DNA from: Leisingera daeponensis DSM 23529
GTDB taxonomy: Bacteria; Pseudomonadota; Alphaproteobacteria; Rhodobacterales; Rhodobacteraceae
Reading direction: 5' to 3'
NCBI RefSeq assembly: GCF_000473145.1
Contig: NZ_KI421500.1
Span: forward strand, 2,071,725 to 2,135,724
Length of the DNA: 64,000 bases
The notes beneath the pieces are model-generated. The model searched no databases, was not told the DNA's origin, and saw nothing but the letters and a program-made list of their open reading frames with translations. A program made the translations under genes and the position numbers. Below are positions 50,757-61,310 of the stretch, one piece after another. Each line of letters starts with the position of its first letter. Position 1 is the first letter of the stretch.

Positions 50757-50774
50757 AATCTTGACGTCAAGATT
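50757..50774. promoter_or_regulatory. MarR-type operator palindrome
   Basis: AATCTTGACGTCAAGATT is a perfect 18-bp palindrome 46 bases before the ATG of the next gene. A half site (AATCTTGA, 50745) and a degenerate second palindrome (ATCTTCACGTCGAGA, 50786-50800) flank it with 28-bp phasing. ATCTTGA(N)TCAAGAT-type sites are typical of MarR-family repressors; none is encoded next to it. Confidence 0.65.
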
Positions 50775-50819
50775 TATCGCGAACTATCTTCACGTCGAGA
50801 CAAATAAAAGGACACACCC

Positions 50820-51494
50820 ATGAAAATCATCCTCTTTGGCGCAACCGGCGATGCAGGCAGCGCCGCCCTGAGGGCAGCGGTCGCGCGCGGCCATCAGGTG
50901 ACAGCGGTGTCCCGGCAGCCGCAGGCGCTGGCGGATCTCAGCCCCCTGGTCACCCCGCAGCCCTTGGACTTGCTGGCGGATCCGCAGGCCGCGGCAGCAG
51001 CCGCCCGGGGACACAGCCTGGCGATCAGTGCTCTGCGGCCGCCCGCGGGGCGGGAAGCCGATCTGGTGCCGCTGACACGTGCCGCGCTTGATGCGGCCCG
51101 GCAGGCCGGCATTCCGGTGCTGGTGACCGGCGGCGCCGCGACGCTGAAGCTGGCCGACGGCAGCGGCCTCACAGTGCTGAGCGCGCCGGGATTCCTCCCC
51201 GAAAGCGTCCGTCCGATTGCCGAGGCCTGCGCCGCGCAGGACGCTCTGCTGGAGGCGGAGATCGAAACGGATTGGACCTGCCTCCGCCCGCCTGCGCTGC
51301 TGACGGAAGGCCCGCAGACCGGCCGCTACCGGTTCGGCACCGATACGCTGGTGACGGATGCGGATGGCATCTCGCAGATCTCCTATGCGGATTTCGGTGC
51401 AGCTCTGCTGGATCTGGCGGAAAACCCGCGCGGCACCCGGCAAAGGCTGACCGTCGCCTGGGGCGCTCCCGCCCCCGCCCTGGCGGCCGGCTGA
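50820..51494 (+). CDS. NAD(P)H-binding (NmrA/atypical SDR) protein
   Basis: A 224-residue Rossmann-fold protein of the atypical SDR group. The N-terminal KIILFGATGDAGSAALRAAV is the cofactor-binding motif (GATGxxG); VLVTGGAATLKLADGSGLTV and WTCLRPPALLTEG follow. No YxxxK catalytic pair is visible, so a quinone-reductase or regulatory role is likely. AAAAGGA precedes the ATG. The MarR-type palindrome directly upstream suggests induction by a small aromatic or reactive molecule, by inference. Confidence 0.88.
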   Translation: MKIILFGATGDAGSAALRAAVARGHQVTAVSRQPQALADLSPLVTPQPLDLLADPQAAAAAARGHSLAISALRPPAGREADLVPLTRAALDAARQAGIPVLVTGGAATLKLADGSGLTVLSAPGFLPESVRPIAEACAAQDALLEAEIETDWTCLRPPALLTEGPQTGRYRFGTDTLVTDADGISQISYADFGAALLDLAENPRGTRQRLTVAWGAPAPALAAG

Positions 51495-51624
51495 CGCCGG
51501 GCCTTAGGCGGCGTTGGGCCGGGCAGCGCGCCTTGCGCGCTGCGGCCGCTCGGCCGCGCGCACTCCTCCACAACCTTCGCGCCGCCGTGTCTCTCAAGGC
51601 AAACCCGTTCCCCTGACGCCCCGA

Positions 51625-51697
51625 CGCCGCGCGTCAGCGCGGCGCCGGACCCAAGGCTTTGCATTGCATCTGCGATGCATGGCATAGGCGCGGGAGC
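51625..51697 (+). repeat. Intergenic repeat family B, copy 4
   Basis: Perfect hairpin CGCCGCGC-GTCA-GCGCGGCG (51625-51644), CCGGACCCAAGGCTTTG, a central palindromic stretch TGCATCTGCGATGCA and the closing block GGCGCGGGAGC. It sits between convergent genes, 17 bases from the crotonase stop. A GC-rich degenerate relative may lie at 51512-51560. Confidence 0.6.
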
Positions 51698-51713
51698 CGC
51701 TGCCTTGCTCCGG

Positions 51714-52574
51714 TCAGCGGTTGCGCTTGGGAAGTGACTCATTAGCGGTCCAGTCGAACGTGCCCTGATCCCGCTCCTGCACCGCTTGCTTCCAGCCCTT
51801 CTGCTCCGCTCTGGCCTTGAAGTTCAGCCCCTCGGGCGAATGTCGGCTGATGCCGTCAAAGACCGTGGCCAGCCGCTGGGTCTGCATCAGCCCGGTCTGC
51901 TCGATCGCCTGGTTGATCACCAGCTTCTGCATTGCCAGCTGGTTGACGGGCACTGCCGCCATCCGCGCCGCCATTTCCTCGACGGCATCGTCCAGCTGCT
52001 CCGCCGGCACAGCCTTCAGCACCAGACCCATCTCCGCCGCCTCCCTGCCGCTGATGCGGTCGCCGGTGAACAGCATCCGCTTGGCCCGCTCCGCGCCCAG
52101 CCGGTAGACCCACATCGCCGTGGTCGGGCAGCCCCAGACGCGCGCGGGCATGTAGCCGATCTCCGCATCCTCCGCCATGAACGTCAGGTCCGCGCACAGC
52201 GCGATGTCCGACCCGCCCGCCACCGCAAAGCCATGCACCTTGCAGATCACCGGCTTGGCCGCCCGCCACAGGGACATGAACGCCTGGGTATTTTCCCACA
52301 TGAAGCGGTAGTCCTTGATGGGGTCCCAAGGCATCGGCTGAGTCACCTCGCCGCTGCCGTTCCCCTCGGCGTAATAGGTCAGATCATAACCCGCGCAGAA
52401 CCCCTTGCCCGCGCCGGACAGGATCATCACATGCACCTGCGGGTCCGCATCCGCCTGTGCCACCGCCGCGGCCAGATCCCGCGGCATCTCGTCATTGATG
52501 GCATTCATCACATCTGGCCGGTTCAGCGTGATCCGCGCGATCCGGCCATCCTTCTCGTACAGTACCGTGGACAT
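51714..52574 (-). CDS. Enoyl-CoA hydratase/isomerase (crotonase) family protein
   Basis: A 286-residue crotonase-fold enzyme. ITLNRPDVMNAINDEMPRDL, SGAGKGFCAGYDLTYYAEGN (oxyanion hole) and VHGFAVAGGSDIALCADLTF are the family core. The usual catalytic Glu positions are not obvious (GCPTTAMWVYRLGAERAKRM), so the reaction may be hydration, isomerisation or another crotonase chemistry. GGAGGAG lies before the ATG. It lies next to pobA, so a role in aromatic or acyl-CoA catabolism is plausible. Confidence 0.88.
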   Translation of the reverse strand: MSTVLYEKDGRIARITLNRPDVMNAINDEMPRDLAAAVAQADADPQVHVMILSGAGKGFCAGYDLTYYAEGNGSGEVTQPMPWDPIKDYRFMWENTQAFMSLWRAAKPVICKVHGFAVAGGSDIALCADLTFMAEDAEIGYMPARVWGCPTTAMWVYRLGAERAKRMLFTGDRISGREAAEMGLVLKAVPAEQLDDAVEEMAARMAAVPVNQLAMQKLVINQAIEQTGLMQTQRLATVFDGISRHSPEGLNFKARAEQKGWKQAVQERDQGTFDWTANESLPKRNR

Positions 52575-52664
52575 GGGCTCCTCCTCCGCTGCGCAAAGGA
52601 GATCACAGGCCGCGTCCGCCGCATAGACGGGCCGACGCAGCGTCAGACCACTGTGAAGCTTGGC

Positions 52665-54811
<2,147 letters not shown>

Positions 54812-54857
54812 GCCGGAGCAGACTGGCCTTTGCACAGACATCGCGAGGGGAAGGCTA

Positions 54858-55943
54858 ATGCTGCAGGGGATCCGCATTCTGGAGGTCGAGGGCCTGGGCC
54901 CCGGCCCCTTTGCCGCGATGACACTGGCCGACCTCGGGGCGGAGGTGATCTGCGTGCACCGGCCGTACACCGGGCGTACACCGGGGATGCCGGAAAAGTC
55001 GCTGCTGGACCGGGGCAAGCGGTCCATCACGCTTGATCTGAAAACGCCTGAGGACGCCGAAACTTTCCTGAAACTTGCCGAAACCGCACATGGGCTGATC
55101 GAAGGATTCCGTCCCGGCGTGATGGAACGGCTGGGGCTGGGGCCGACGGAGTGCCACGCGGTGAACCCAGGCCTGGTTTACGGGCGGATGACCGGCTGGG
55201 GCCAGGACAGCCCGCTGGCCCATGCTGCCGGGCATGACCTGAATTACATCTCGCTGTCGGGCGCGCTGTGGTATGCGTCCAACCCTGGCGACGTGCCGCT
55301 GACACCCGCCACGCTGGTTGGCGACATCGGCGGCGGCGCGATGTATCTGGTGGCGGGGATGCTGGCAGGCATCCTCAAGGCAGCGTCCGGCGGCGGGGGC
55401 TGCGTGGTAGATACCGCGATCTACGACGGCTCGGCGCATATGATGAATCTCTTGATGAGCATCCGCCAGGCCGGGAACTTCGGCGTCACACGTGGAGCAA
55501 ACCTGCTCGACGGGCCGCATTGGAGCCGCACCTATGCCTGCGCCGGCGGCGGCTATGTCTCGGTCCAATGCCTGGAGCCGAAGTTCTATGCGCTGTTTCT
55601 GGAGAAGCTAGGGCTGGCGGAGGAGGCGGAGTTCCAGCAGCAGTTCAACAAGGCGCTCTGGCCAGCCTTGACCGGCCGCCTCGCCGGGATATTTGCCAGT
55701 CAGCCGCGCGATCACTGGGCGGCGCTGTTCGAAGGGAGCGATGCCTGCGTCGCCCCGGTGCTGAACCCGGAGGAGGCTCAGGCGCATGTCATGAATGCCC
55801 GCGGCACGTGGGTCGAAGACCAGGGCGTGCTGCAAGCGGCCCCTGCCCCGCGGTTTTCCGGCCAGCCCGGGTGGGTGCCGCCGGAAATCCCGCGTCGCGG
55901 CCAGCACACAAGGGAAATCCTGGCGGAGCTGGGCCGGAAATAG
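54858..55943 (+). CDS. CaiB/BaiF CoA transferase family, alpha-methylacyl-CoA racemase-like
   Basis: The 361-residue enzyme belongs to the class III CoA transferases. RILEVEGLGPGPFAAMTLAD, LGLGPTECHAVNPGLVYGRM, GHDLNYISLSGALW and PATLVGDIGGGAMYLVAGML are close to alpha-methylacyl-CoA racemase, whose His and Asp pair lies in the latter two. It may therefore racemise branched acyl-CoA rather than transfer CoA. GAGGGGAAG precedes the ATG. It is 46 bases after pobR and may be cotranscribed. Confidence 0.88.
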   Translation: MLQGIRILEVEGLGPGPFAAMTLADLGAEVICVHRPYTGRTPGMPEKSLLDRGKRSITLDLKTPEDAETFLKLAETAHGLIEGFRPGVMERLGLGPTECHAVNPGLVYGRMTGWGQDSPLAHAAGHDLNYISLSGALWYASNPGDVPLTPATLVGDIGGGAMYLVAGMLAGILKAASGGGGCVVDTAIYDGSAHMMNLLMSIRQAGNFGVTRGANLLDGPHWSRTYACAGGGYVSVQCLEPKFYALFLEKLGLAEEAEFQQQFNKALWPALTGRLAGIFASQPRDHWAALFEGSDACVAPVLNPEEAQAHVMNARGTWVEDQGVLQAAPAPRFSGQPGWVPPEIPRRGQHTREILAELGRK

Positions 55944-55945
55944 GG

Positions 55946-56083
55946 TCAGTCTTCTTTCTTGGCCTTCTCGGCGGCAGCTTTCATCCGCTTAAGCAGCTCA
56001 GTCTTGTCCGCCTGCTTGCCAAAGGGGTTTTTCTTGGTGCCCTTGGCATTATGTTCGGCGTGACGAGGTTTATTCTTGCCCAT
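55946..56083 (-). CDS. Small lysine-rich protein of unknown function
   Basis: A 45-residue, strongly basic protein: MGKNKPRHAEHNAKGTKKNP, then FGKQADKTELLKRMKAAAEK and AKKED. GGAGC lies eight bases before ATG 56083; a longer reading starting at 56176 is possible but the conserved-looking part begins here. Tiny proteins of this composition occur in other roseobacters, I believe. It stops two bases from the end of the convergent CoA transferase gene. Confidence 0.65.
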   Translation of the reverse strand: MGKNKPRHAEHNAKGTKKNPFGKQADKTELLKRMKAAAEKAKKED

Positions 56084-56197
56084 TTTGGGTGCTCCAGATT
56101 TACCGTAATCCACCGTTATGTCCTCTTTCGCGGCGCGTCGTTCTGCGCTGATGCCTGAAACAGCCACCCGGCACAAGGCCGGGCAGCACGCAGCAGG

Positions 56198-57232
56198 TCA
56201 GCCGCCCCTGACCGTGTCGATCATCAGTTGCACATTGTCCGGGTCCGCGTCCGGCGTGATGCCGTGGCCCAGATTGAAGATATGCGGGCCATTCTTGAAC
56301 GCCTCGACAATGCGGCGGGTTTCATCCACCAGATCCTGCCCGCCTGTCACCATGTGGCGGGAGGCCAGGTTGCCCTGGACGCAGCCATCCACCTGCACAT
56401 TGGCGGCGGCCCATTCCGGATCCACAGAGTTATCGAGCGCGACGCAATCCACGCCGGTCGCCTTGGCGAACCCCACGTATTTTTCACCCGCCTCGCGCGG
56501 GAAGCCGATGACGGGGATGCCCGGGTGGCGCTGCTTCAGCGCCGCGGTGATCTGGCGGCAGGGCTCCAGCGCGTATTTTTCGAAGTCCGCGCCTTTCAGC
56601 GAGCCGGCCCAGCTGTCGAAGATCTTTACCACCTCGGCGCCCGCCTCGATCTGCTTGGAAAGGTAATCAATGGTCGCCTCTGTGATCCGCGCCAAGAGCG
56701 CCTCGAACAGGGCAGTGTTTTCTTCGCGCAAGCGGTGAGCAGGCCCCTGGTCCGGGGTGCCGCGGCCTGCGATCATATAGGTCGCCACGGTCCAGGGCGC
56801 ACCGGCAAAACCGATCAGCGTGGTCTCGGACGGCAGCTCACGCGATAGGATACGGACGGTTTCATAGATCGGGTTCAGCGTCTCGTGAATGTCGCTCGCC
56901 GGGCCCAGTTTGGCGAAATCCGCGTCCGTGGTGATGGTCGACAGCCGCGGGCCTTCGCCGGTCACGAACCACAGGTCAGCACCCAGCGCCTGCGGGATCA
57001 GCAGGATGTCGGCAAACAGGATGGCCGCATCAAAACCGTAACGGCGGATCGGCTGCAAGGTCACCTCAGCGGCGAGGTCAGAGTTATAGCAGAGCGACAG
57101 GAAATCCCCGGCCTCGGCCCGCGTGGCGCGGTATTCCGGCAGGTAGCGGCCCGCCTGGCGCATCATCCAGATCGGCGGCACATCCTGTTTCTCACCCGCC
57201 AGTGCGCGCAGCAGCTTCTTTTGTCCGGCCAT
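56198..57232 (-). CDS. hemE: Uroporphyrinogen decarboxylase
   Basis: The 344-residue cytoplasmic enzyme removes four carboxyl groups from uroporphyrinogen III in haem and bacteriochlorophyll synthesis. The N-terminal [37 protein letters not shown] and [20 protein letters not shown] are diagnostic, and [10 protein letters not shown] and [10 protein letters not shown] lie near the end. ATG 57232 gives the usual length. It is divergent from hemC, the gene for an earlier step, across a 186-bp region that should carry both promoters. Confidence 0.97.
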   Translation of the reverse strand: MAGQKKLLRALAGEKQDVPPIWMMRQAGRYLPEYRATRAEAGDFLSLCYNSDLAAEVTLQPIRRYGFDAAILFADILLIPQALGADLWFVTGEGPRLSTITTDADFAKLGPASDIHETLNPIYETVRILSRELPSETTLIGFAGAPWTVATYMIAGRGTPDQGPAHRLREENTALFEALLARITEATIDYLSKQIEAGAEVVKIFDSWAGSLKGADFEKYALEPCRQITAALKQRHPGIPVIGFPREAGEKYVGFAKATGVDCVALDNSVDPEWAAANVQVDGCVQGNLASRHMVTGGQDLVDETRRIVEAFKNGPHIFNLGHGITPDADPDNVQLMIDTVRGG

Positions 57233-57418
57233 GATTTTCCTCGCTATCTTTCGCCCACATAGGTCGCCCTCTGAGGTCACGCCTGCGGGGGCGAATGTCA
57301 AGAGCAGGGGCGATCTGCCGCGCACCGGCCTTTTGCGCCTTGTCCTATGTCAAAGCCCGCGCGCGATGCCCGTGGGAGATGCGCAAAAACCGGTTTCCAC
57401 CGGGCCGCAAACTGATTT

Positions 57419-58390
57419 ATGGCTTCTTCCATGACACTGACCCTGCCCACCCCCGCTTCGCCCCTGAAAATCGGCACCCGCGGATCGCCGCTGGCGCTGG
57501 CCCAGGCGTATGAGACCCGCAGCCGCCTTGCCGCAGCCTTTGATCTGCCGCAGGAGGCGTTCGAGATCGTAGTGATCAAGACCACCGGCGACAATCAGGC
57601 GCTGATCGCGGCGGACAAGCCGCTGAAAGAGCTGGGCGGCAAGGGGCTGTTCACCAAGGAGATCGAAGAGGACCTCCTGTCGGGCGCCATCGACATTGCG
57701 GTGCATTCGATGAAGGACATGCCGGTGGCCCAGCCCGAGGGGCTGGCGCTGGACACCTATCTGCCGCGCGAAGATGTGCGCGATGCCTTCATCTCTCCCG
57801 CGCTGAAATCGCTGCATGATCTGGCCGAGGGCGCGGTGGTCGGCACCTCGTCGCTGCGCCGCCGGGCGCAACTGCTGAACCGCCGCCCCGACCTGAATGT
57901 GGTGGAGTTCCGCGGCAATGTGCAGACCCGCCTGCGCAAGCTGTCCGAGGGCGTGGCGGACTGCACCTTCCTGGCGATGGCCGGACTTAACCGTCTGGCG
58001 ATGGCGGATGTGCCTGCCAATCCGATCGAGACCAGCGACATGCTGCCCGCGGTGGCGCAGGGCGCCATTGGCATCGAGCGGCGCGCGGATGACGGCCGCG
58101 CGGCGGAAATGCTGGCGGCAATCCATGACGGGGAGACCGGTTTGCGGCTGGCGGCGGAACGCGCCTTCCTGGCGGCGCTCGACGGCTCCTGCGAGACTCC
58201 GATAGCGGGCCTTGCCGAGTTGCATGGCTCCACCCTGCGCCTGCGCGGCGAGGTGCTGCGTCCCGATGGCTCAGAATCCATCAGCGATGATCAGACCTGC
58301 CCGGTCGAAGACGGTGCGGAACTGGGCCGGGAAATGGCGGCAAAGCTCTTGGAGAAGGCCGGCAAGGGCTTCTTTGACTGGAAGGCCTGA
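57419..58390 (+). CDS. hemC: Hydroxymethylbilane synthase (porphobilinogen deaminase)
   Basis: The 323-residue enzyme links four porphobilinogens into hydroxymethylbilane. KIGTRGSPLALAQAYETRSR, the catalytic Asp region in AVHSMKDMP, the Arg-rich VGTSSLRRRAQLLNRRPDL and the dipyrromethane-cofactor Cys258 in LDGSCETPIAG are all present. ATG 57419 or 57431 could start it. The C terminus is followed at once by repeat A copy 5. Confidence 0.97.
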   Translation: MASSMTLTLPTPASPLKIGTRGSPLALAQAYETRSRLAAAFDLPQEAFEIVVIKTTGDNQALIAADKPLKELGGKGLFTKEIEEDLLSGAIDIAVHSMKDMPVAQPEGLALDTYLPREDVRDAFISPALKSLHDLAEGAVVGTSSLRRRAQLLNRRPDLNVVEFRGNVQTRLRKLSEGVADCTFLAMAGLNRLAMADVPANPIETSDMLPAVAQGAIGIERRADDGRAAEMLAAIHDGETGLRLAAERAFLAALDGSCETPIAGLAELHGSTLRLRGEVLRPDGSESISDDQTCPVEDGAELGREMAAKLLEKAGKGFFDWKA

Positions 58391-58434
58391 GCGAGGCTCT
58401 GCCTCGCGCTCCGGGATATTTGGAGCCAGATGAA
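58391..58434 (+). repeat. Intergenic repeat family A, copy 5
   Basis: Starts on the base after the hemC stop: perfect hairpin GCGAGGC-TCT-GCCTCGC (58391-58407), then GCTCC and the A/T box GGGATATTTGGAGCCAGATG (58413-58432). It faces copy 6 tail to tail, so the two boxes form a long inverted repeat with about 15 bases between them. Confidence 0.7.
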
Positions 58435-58448
58435 TTAAGGATCCTCTC

Positions 58449-58509
58449 TTCATCTGGCTGAAAATATCCTGGGGGTGAGCGCCGATGGCGCGAGGGGGCA
58501 AAGCCCCCT
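58449..58509 (-). repeat. Intergenic repeat family A, copy 6
   Basis: On the reverse strand, 12 bases past the lysozyme-like gene's stop: hairpin AGGGGGC-TTT-GCCCCCT, second hairpin GCGCC-ATC-GGCGC, linker TCACCCCCAGG and box ATATTTTCAGCCAGATGAA. The order and linker match copy 1 at the other end of the window closely, which establishes this as one family. Confidence 0.75.
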
Positions 58510-58521
58510 TTTCAGTCTCCG

Positions 58522-59337
58522 CTAGATCTGCCCCGACCACCTGAGCCAGCTTTCCGGGCTCCCGCCGAAGGTGTTGAGGTCCACATCGCCCGCCACCCCT
58601 GGCACCTGGCCGGTGCCGGAATACTGCCAGAAGCTCCAGCTTTCGCCCGGGTAGACTTGTTGCGGGTGGCCCGCGACGGAACGCAGCCAGAACTCGGTGC
58701 CGCTGAGCTGCCCGATGCCGGTGTCGCGGTAGAAATCCACTGTTGTATAGACCACCGGGCGCTTGCCGTAGTGGCGCTCCAGGATGTTCAGGAACTTGCG
58801 CGCCTCAGCCCGCACCGTTGCGCCGTCAGGCCGCGTCCTGCAGGAGCGGGAGCGGTGGTTCCATTCCATGTCCAGCACCGGCGGCAGCGCGTCCGGGTCT
58901 TTCGGCACGTGGCGGATGAACCAGCGCGCCTGCTCTGCCGCCGGGCGGCAGAAGTAATAATAATGATAGGCGCCGCGCTTCAGTCCTGCGGCGCCCGCCC
59001 CGCGCCAGTTGTCGCGGAACTTGGCGTCGGTATGGTCACCTCCCTCGGTCGCCTTGATATAGGCAAAGGACACGCCGGAGCGGCGCACCTTGAGCCAGTC
59101 GATATCGCCCTGATAGCGGGAGACGTCGATGCCATGCACCGGGTAGGACCAGGGCGCGCGCCCCGCCCATTCGTGCGGGTCGCGGTCGCCGAAGCGGGGA
59201 TAGGTGGACAATCCTGCCAGCCGTGCATTGGCTGGCTCAGTCCGGGTGACCTGCGGCGCGCTCACCTCCCTGTCCGGCGCCCTGCCGCAGCCAGCTGCCA
59301 GTGCCAGCGCCAATACCCCCAGAACCAGTCTGCGCAT
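58522..59337 (-). CDS. Glycoside hydrolase family 25 (lysozyme-like) lipoprotein
   Basis: A 271-residue protein with a lipoprotein signal (RRLVLGVLALALAAGCGRAP, lipobox AAGC) and a GH25 muramidase domain: YPVHGIDVSRYQGDIDW (catalytic Asp), FAYIKATEGGDHTDAKFRDN, and LPPVLDMEWNHRS (DxE). It would cleave peptidoglycan between MurNAc and GlcNAc, anchored to a membrane. ATG 59337 is preferred over TTG 59358 because it begins the signal peptide. It converges on hemC. Confidence 0.93.
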   Translation of the reverse strand: MRRLVLGVLALALAAGCGRAPDREVSAPQVTRTEPANARLAGLSTYPRFGDRDPHEWAGRAPWSYPVHGIDVSRYQGDIDWLKVRRSGVSFAYIKATEGGDHTDAKFRDNWRGAGAAGLKRGAYHYYYFCRPAAEQARWFIRHVPKDPDALPPVLDMEWNHRSRSCRTRPDGATVRAEARKFLNILERHYGKRPVVYTTVDFYRDTGIGQLSGTEFWLRSVAGHPQQVYPGESWSFWQYSGTGQVPGVAGDVDLNTFGGSPESWLRWSGQI

Positions 59338-59455
59338 GTGATGTGCTCCCTGCCTCAACCTTTGAATACTGCTTTTGTCTTTGCCTGTTCTGACTCACTC
59401 TAGCGCAGGCAGGCGTAAAGTCGCGTGCCCGGAAAGGTTGTCAGCAAAAATCCGC

Positions 59456-59488
59456 CAAAGGAAAACGCGCCGCTTTGGGAACGGCGCG
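59456..59488 (-). terminator. Terminator after hemF
   Basis: On the reverse strand CGCGCCG-TTCCCAAAG-CGGCGCG is followed by TTTTCCTTTGG, 27 bases past the hemF stop. A good stem plus an interrupted U run makes an intrinsic terminator likely. Confidence 0.8.
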
Positions 59489-59514
59489 CCGGCAGTGTCA
59501 CAGGAGCGGCGGTG

Positions 59515-60408
59515 TCAGACCCATTTGGCCAGCGGCGGCAGGCTCATCAGCACCGCATTCGCATCGTGGCCGGTTTCCAGCCCGAACTTGGTGCCCCGGT
59601 CATAAACCAGATTGTATTCCGCATAGAGGCCACGATGGATCAGCTGGGCGTCCTTGTCGGCTTCAGAATAGTCCTGCACCCGGCGCTTTTCGACCAGCGG
59701 AACAAAGGCCGGCAGGAAGGCGCGGCCGATGTCCTGGGTCAGGGCGAAATCCGCGGCCCAGTCGCCGGAGTTCTGATCGTCCATGAAGATGCCGCCGACG
59801 CCGCGGGCGCGTTTGCGGTGGGGGATATAGAAATATTCATCTGCCCAGGCCTTGAGCCGCGGGTACTGGTCCGGCCCGTGCGGGTCCAGGTGTTGCTTCT
59901 GGGTGGCGTGGAAATGCGCGGTGTCTTCCTCGTATTCGATGCAAGGGTTAAGATCCGAGCCGCCGCCGAACCACCAGGCATGCGGGGTCCAGAACATACG
60001 GGTGTTCATGTGCACGGCCGGCACATGCGGGTTGCGCATATGGGCGACCAGCGAAATGCCGGATGCCCAGAACCGCGGATCGTCTTTCATGCCCGGGATG
60101 CCCTTGCGCGCTGCCATGGCGGCTTGCGCGCGGTCGCCCAGGGTGCCGTAGACCTCTGAGATATTGACGCCGACCTTCTCAAACACCCGGCCGCCGCGCA
60201 TCACGCTCATCAGCCCGCCGCCGGCATCAGAGCCGTCGTCCGAAGTCCGCTTGGTCTGCGTCACCTCGAACCGGCCCGGCGCCATCTCCGCAAACGGGCC
60301 TTCGCTGTGGCTGTCCTCCAGCCCCTCGAACGCCGCAACGATCTGGTCACGCAACTGGCGGAACCAGGCGGCGGCCTGGGCTTTTTCCTCGATCATCTCT
60401 GCGGTCAT
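59515..60408 (-). CDS. hemF: Oxygen-dependent coproporphyrinogen III oxidase
   Basis: The 297-residue enzyme oxidatively decarboxylates coproporphyrinogen III to protoporphyrinogen IX using O2. ALVAHMRNPHVPAVHMNTRM type segments (read here as SLVAHMRNPHVPAVHMNTRM), WWFGGGSDLNPCIEYEEDTA and GLYAEYNLVYDRGTKFGLET are highly diagnostic. ATG 60408 is chosen over TTG 60423, since GGAAAG lies upstream of it. It starts 15 bases after the stop of the SDR-like gene, so the two are probably one transcript ending at the terminator at 59456-59488. Confidence 0.97.
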   Translation of the reverse strand: MTAEMIEEKAQAAAWFRQLRDQIVAAFEGLEDSHSEGPFAEMAPGRFEVTQTKRTSDDGSDAGGGLMSVMRGGRVFEKVGVNISEVYGTLGDRAQAAMAARKGIPGMKDDPRFWASGISLVAHMRNPHVPAVHMNTRMFWTPHAWWFGGGSDLNPCIEYEEDTAHFHATQKQHLDPHGPDQYPRLKAWADEYFYIPHRKRARGVGGIFMDDQNSGDWAADFALTQDIGRAFLPAFVPLVEKRRVQDYSEADKDAQLIHRGLYAEYNLVYDRGTKFGLETGHDANAVLMSLPPLAKWV

Positions 60409-60423
60409 GCCAAGTCTTTCCAA

Positions 60424-61227
60424 TCAGTGCATCGGCGCGGACACCGGGTCCAGGAGGGTGCGGCCGCCGTCCAGTGTCACCACCTGGCCGGTCATGAACC
60501 CGGAGGCATCCGACGCCAGGTACTGCGCGGTTTCGGTCAGCTCGGTCGGCGAAGCGACCCGGCCCAGAGGCGTGTGCGCCTCGATATCCTGGCGGAAACT
60601 GCGGTTTTCCTTGAGCGTCGCCTGCATCGAGGCGCTCATCACCGATCCGAAAGCGATGGAGTTCACCCGGATGCGGTACGGCGCCAGCGACACCGCCAGC
60701 GAGCGCGTCACCTGGTCCAGCGCCGCGGAGGCCACTGAATAGGCCATCAGGTCCGGGTGGGTGCGGCGGGCCGCAATCGACGAGAGGTTGATGATGCTGC
60801 CCAGGAGGCCCTCACCCCCGCGATCTTCACCCTGTTTGATCATCCGCTTGGCCACCTGCTGGGACAGGCGCACCGACGGCAGCAGGCTTTGGTTCAAGAG
60901 CTGGTCCAGGGTTTCATCCTGCGCATCAAGCGCATCGGTCGCCACCACCTGCCGGGCGCCGTTGACCAGAATGTCGATGTCGTCAAAGGCGTCGATGGTG
61001 GCCGACAGCAGGTTGGCGATGGTCAGGCGCTCCCGCAGATCGCCGGCGAAATAGCGGATGTTGCTTTCGTCGGCCTGCTCGCCCAGTTCGGCAACCAGCT
61101 GCGCCTCCTGCGTGTCGACGAACATGACATTGGCGCCGGCATCGGCGAACTGCTTGCCGATCGCCAGGCCGATGCCGCTGGCGGCGCCGGTCACTATGGC
61201 AGTCTTGCCGGAGATGGAAAAGGACAT
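60424..61227 (-). CDS. SDR-family protein lacking the catalytic lysine
   Basis: A 267-residue short-chain dehydrogenase fold. The cofactor motif TAIVTGAASGIGLAIGKQFA is intact, as are the Ser (NLSSIAA) and Tyr163 (LMAYSVASAALDQVTRSLA), but the YxxxK lysine is Ser167, and NNAG is replaced by VNGARQ. A classic dehydrogenase activity is therefore unlikely. It begins with AGGGAG before ATG 61227 and is followed after 15 bases by hemF. A regulatory or haem-related role is speculative. Confidence 0.85.
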   Translation of the reverse strand: MSFSISGKTAIVTGAASGIGLAIGKQFADAGANVMFVDTQEAQLVAELGEQADESNIRYFAGDLRERLTIANLLSATIDAFDDIDILVNGARQVVATDALDAQDETLDQLLNQSLLPSVRLSQQVAKRMIKQGEDRGGEGLLGSIINLSSIAARRTHPDLMAYSVASAALDQVTRSLAVSLAPYRIRVNSIAFGSVMSASMQATLKENRSFRQDIEAHTPLGRVASPTELTETAQYLASDASGFMTGQVVTLDGGRTLLDPVSAPMH

Positions 61228-61310
61228 GCGAGATCACTCCCTAGGCCGTTTGGCAGGCACGTTAGACCGGGACTGCCGGATTGGAAACCGGCATTGCGCC
61301 CGGAACGCGG

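Noticed and set aside
57233..57418. hemE-hemC gap as chromosome origin
   Set aside because: hemE adjoins oriC in some alphaproteobacteria, but this gap has no cluster of DnaA boxes and is not A/T-rich.
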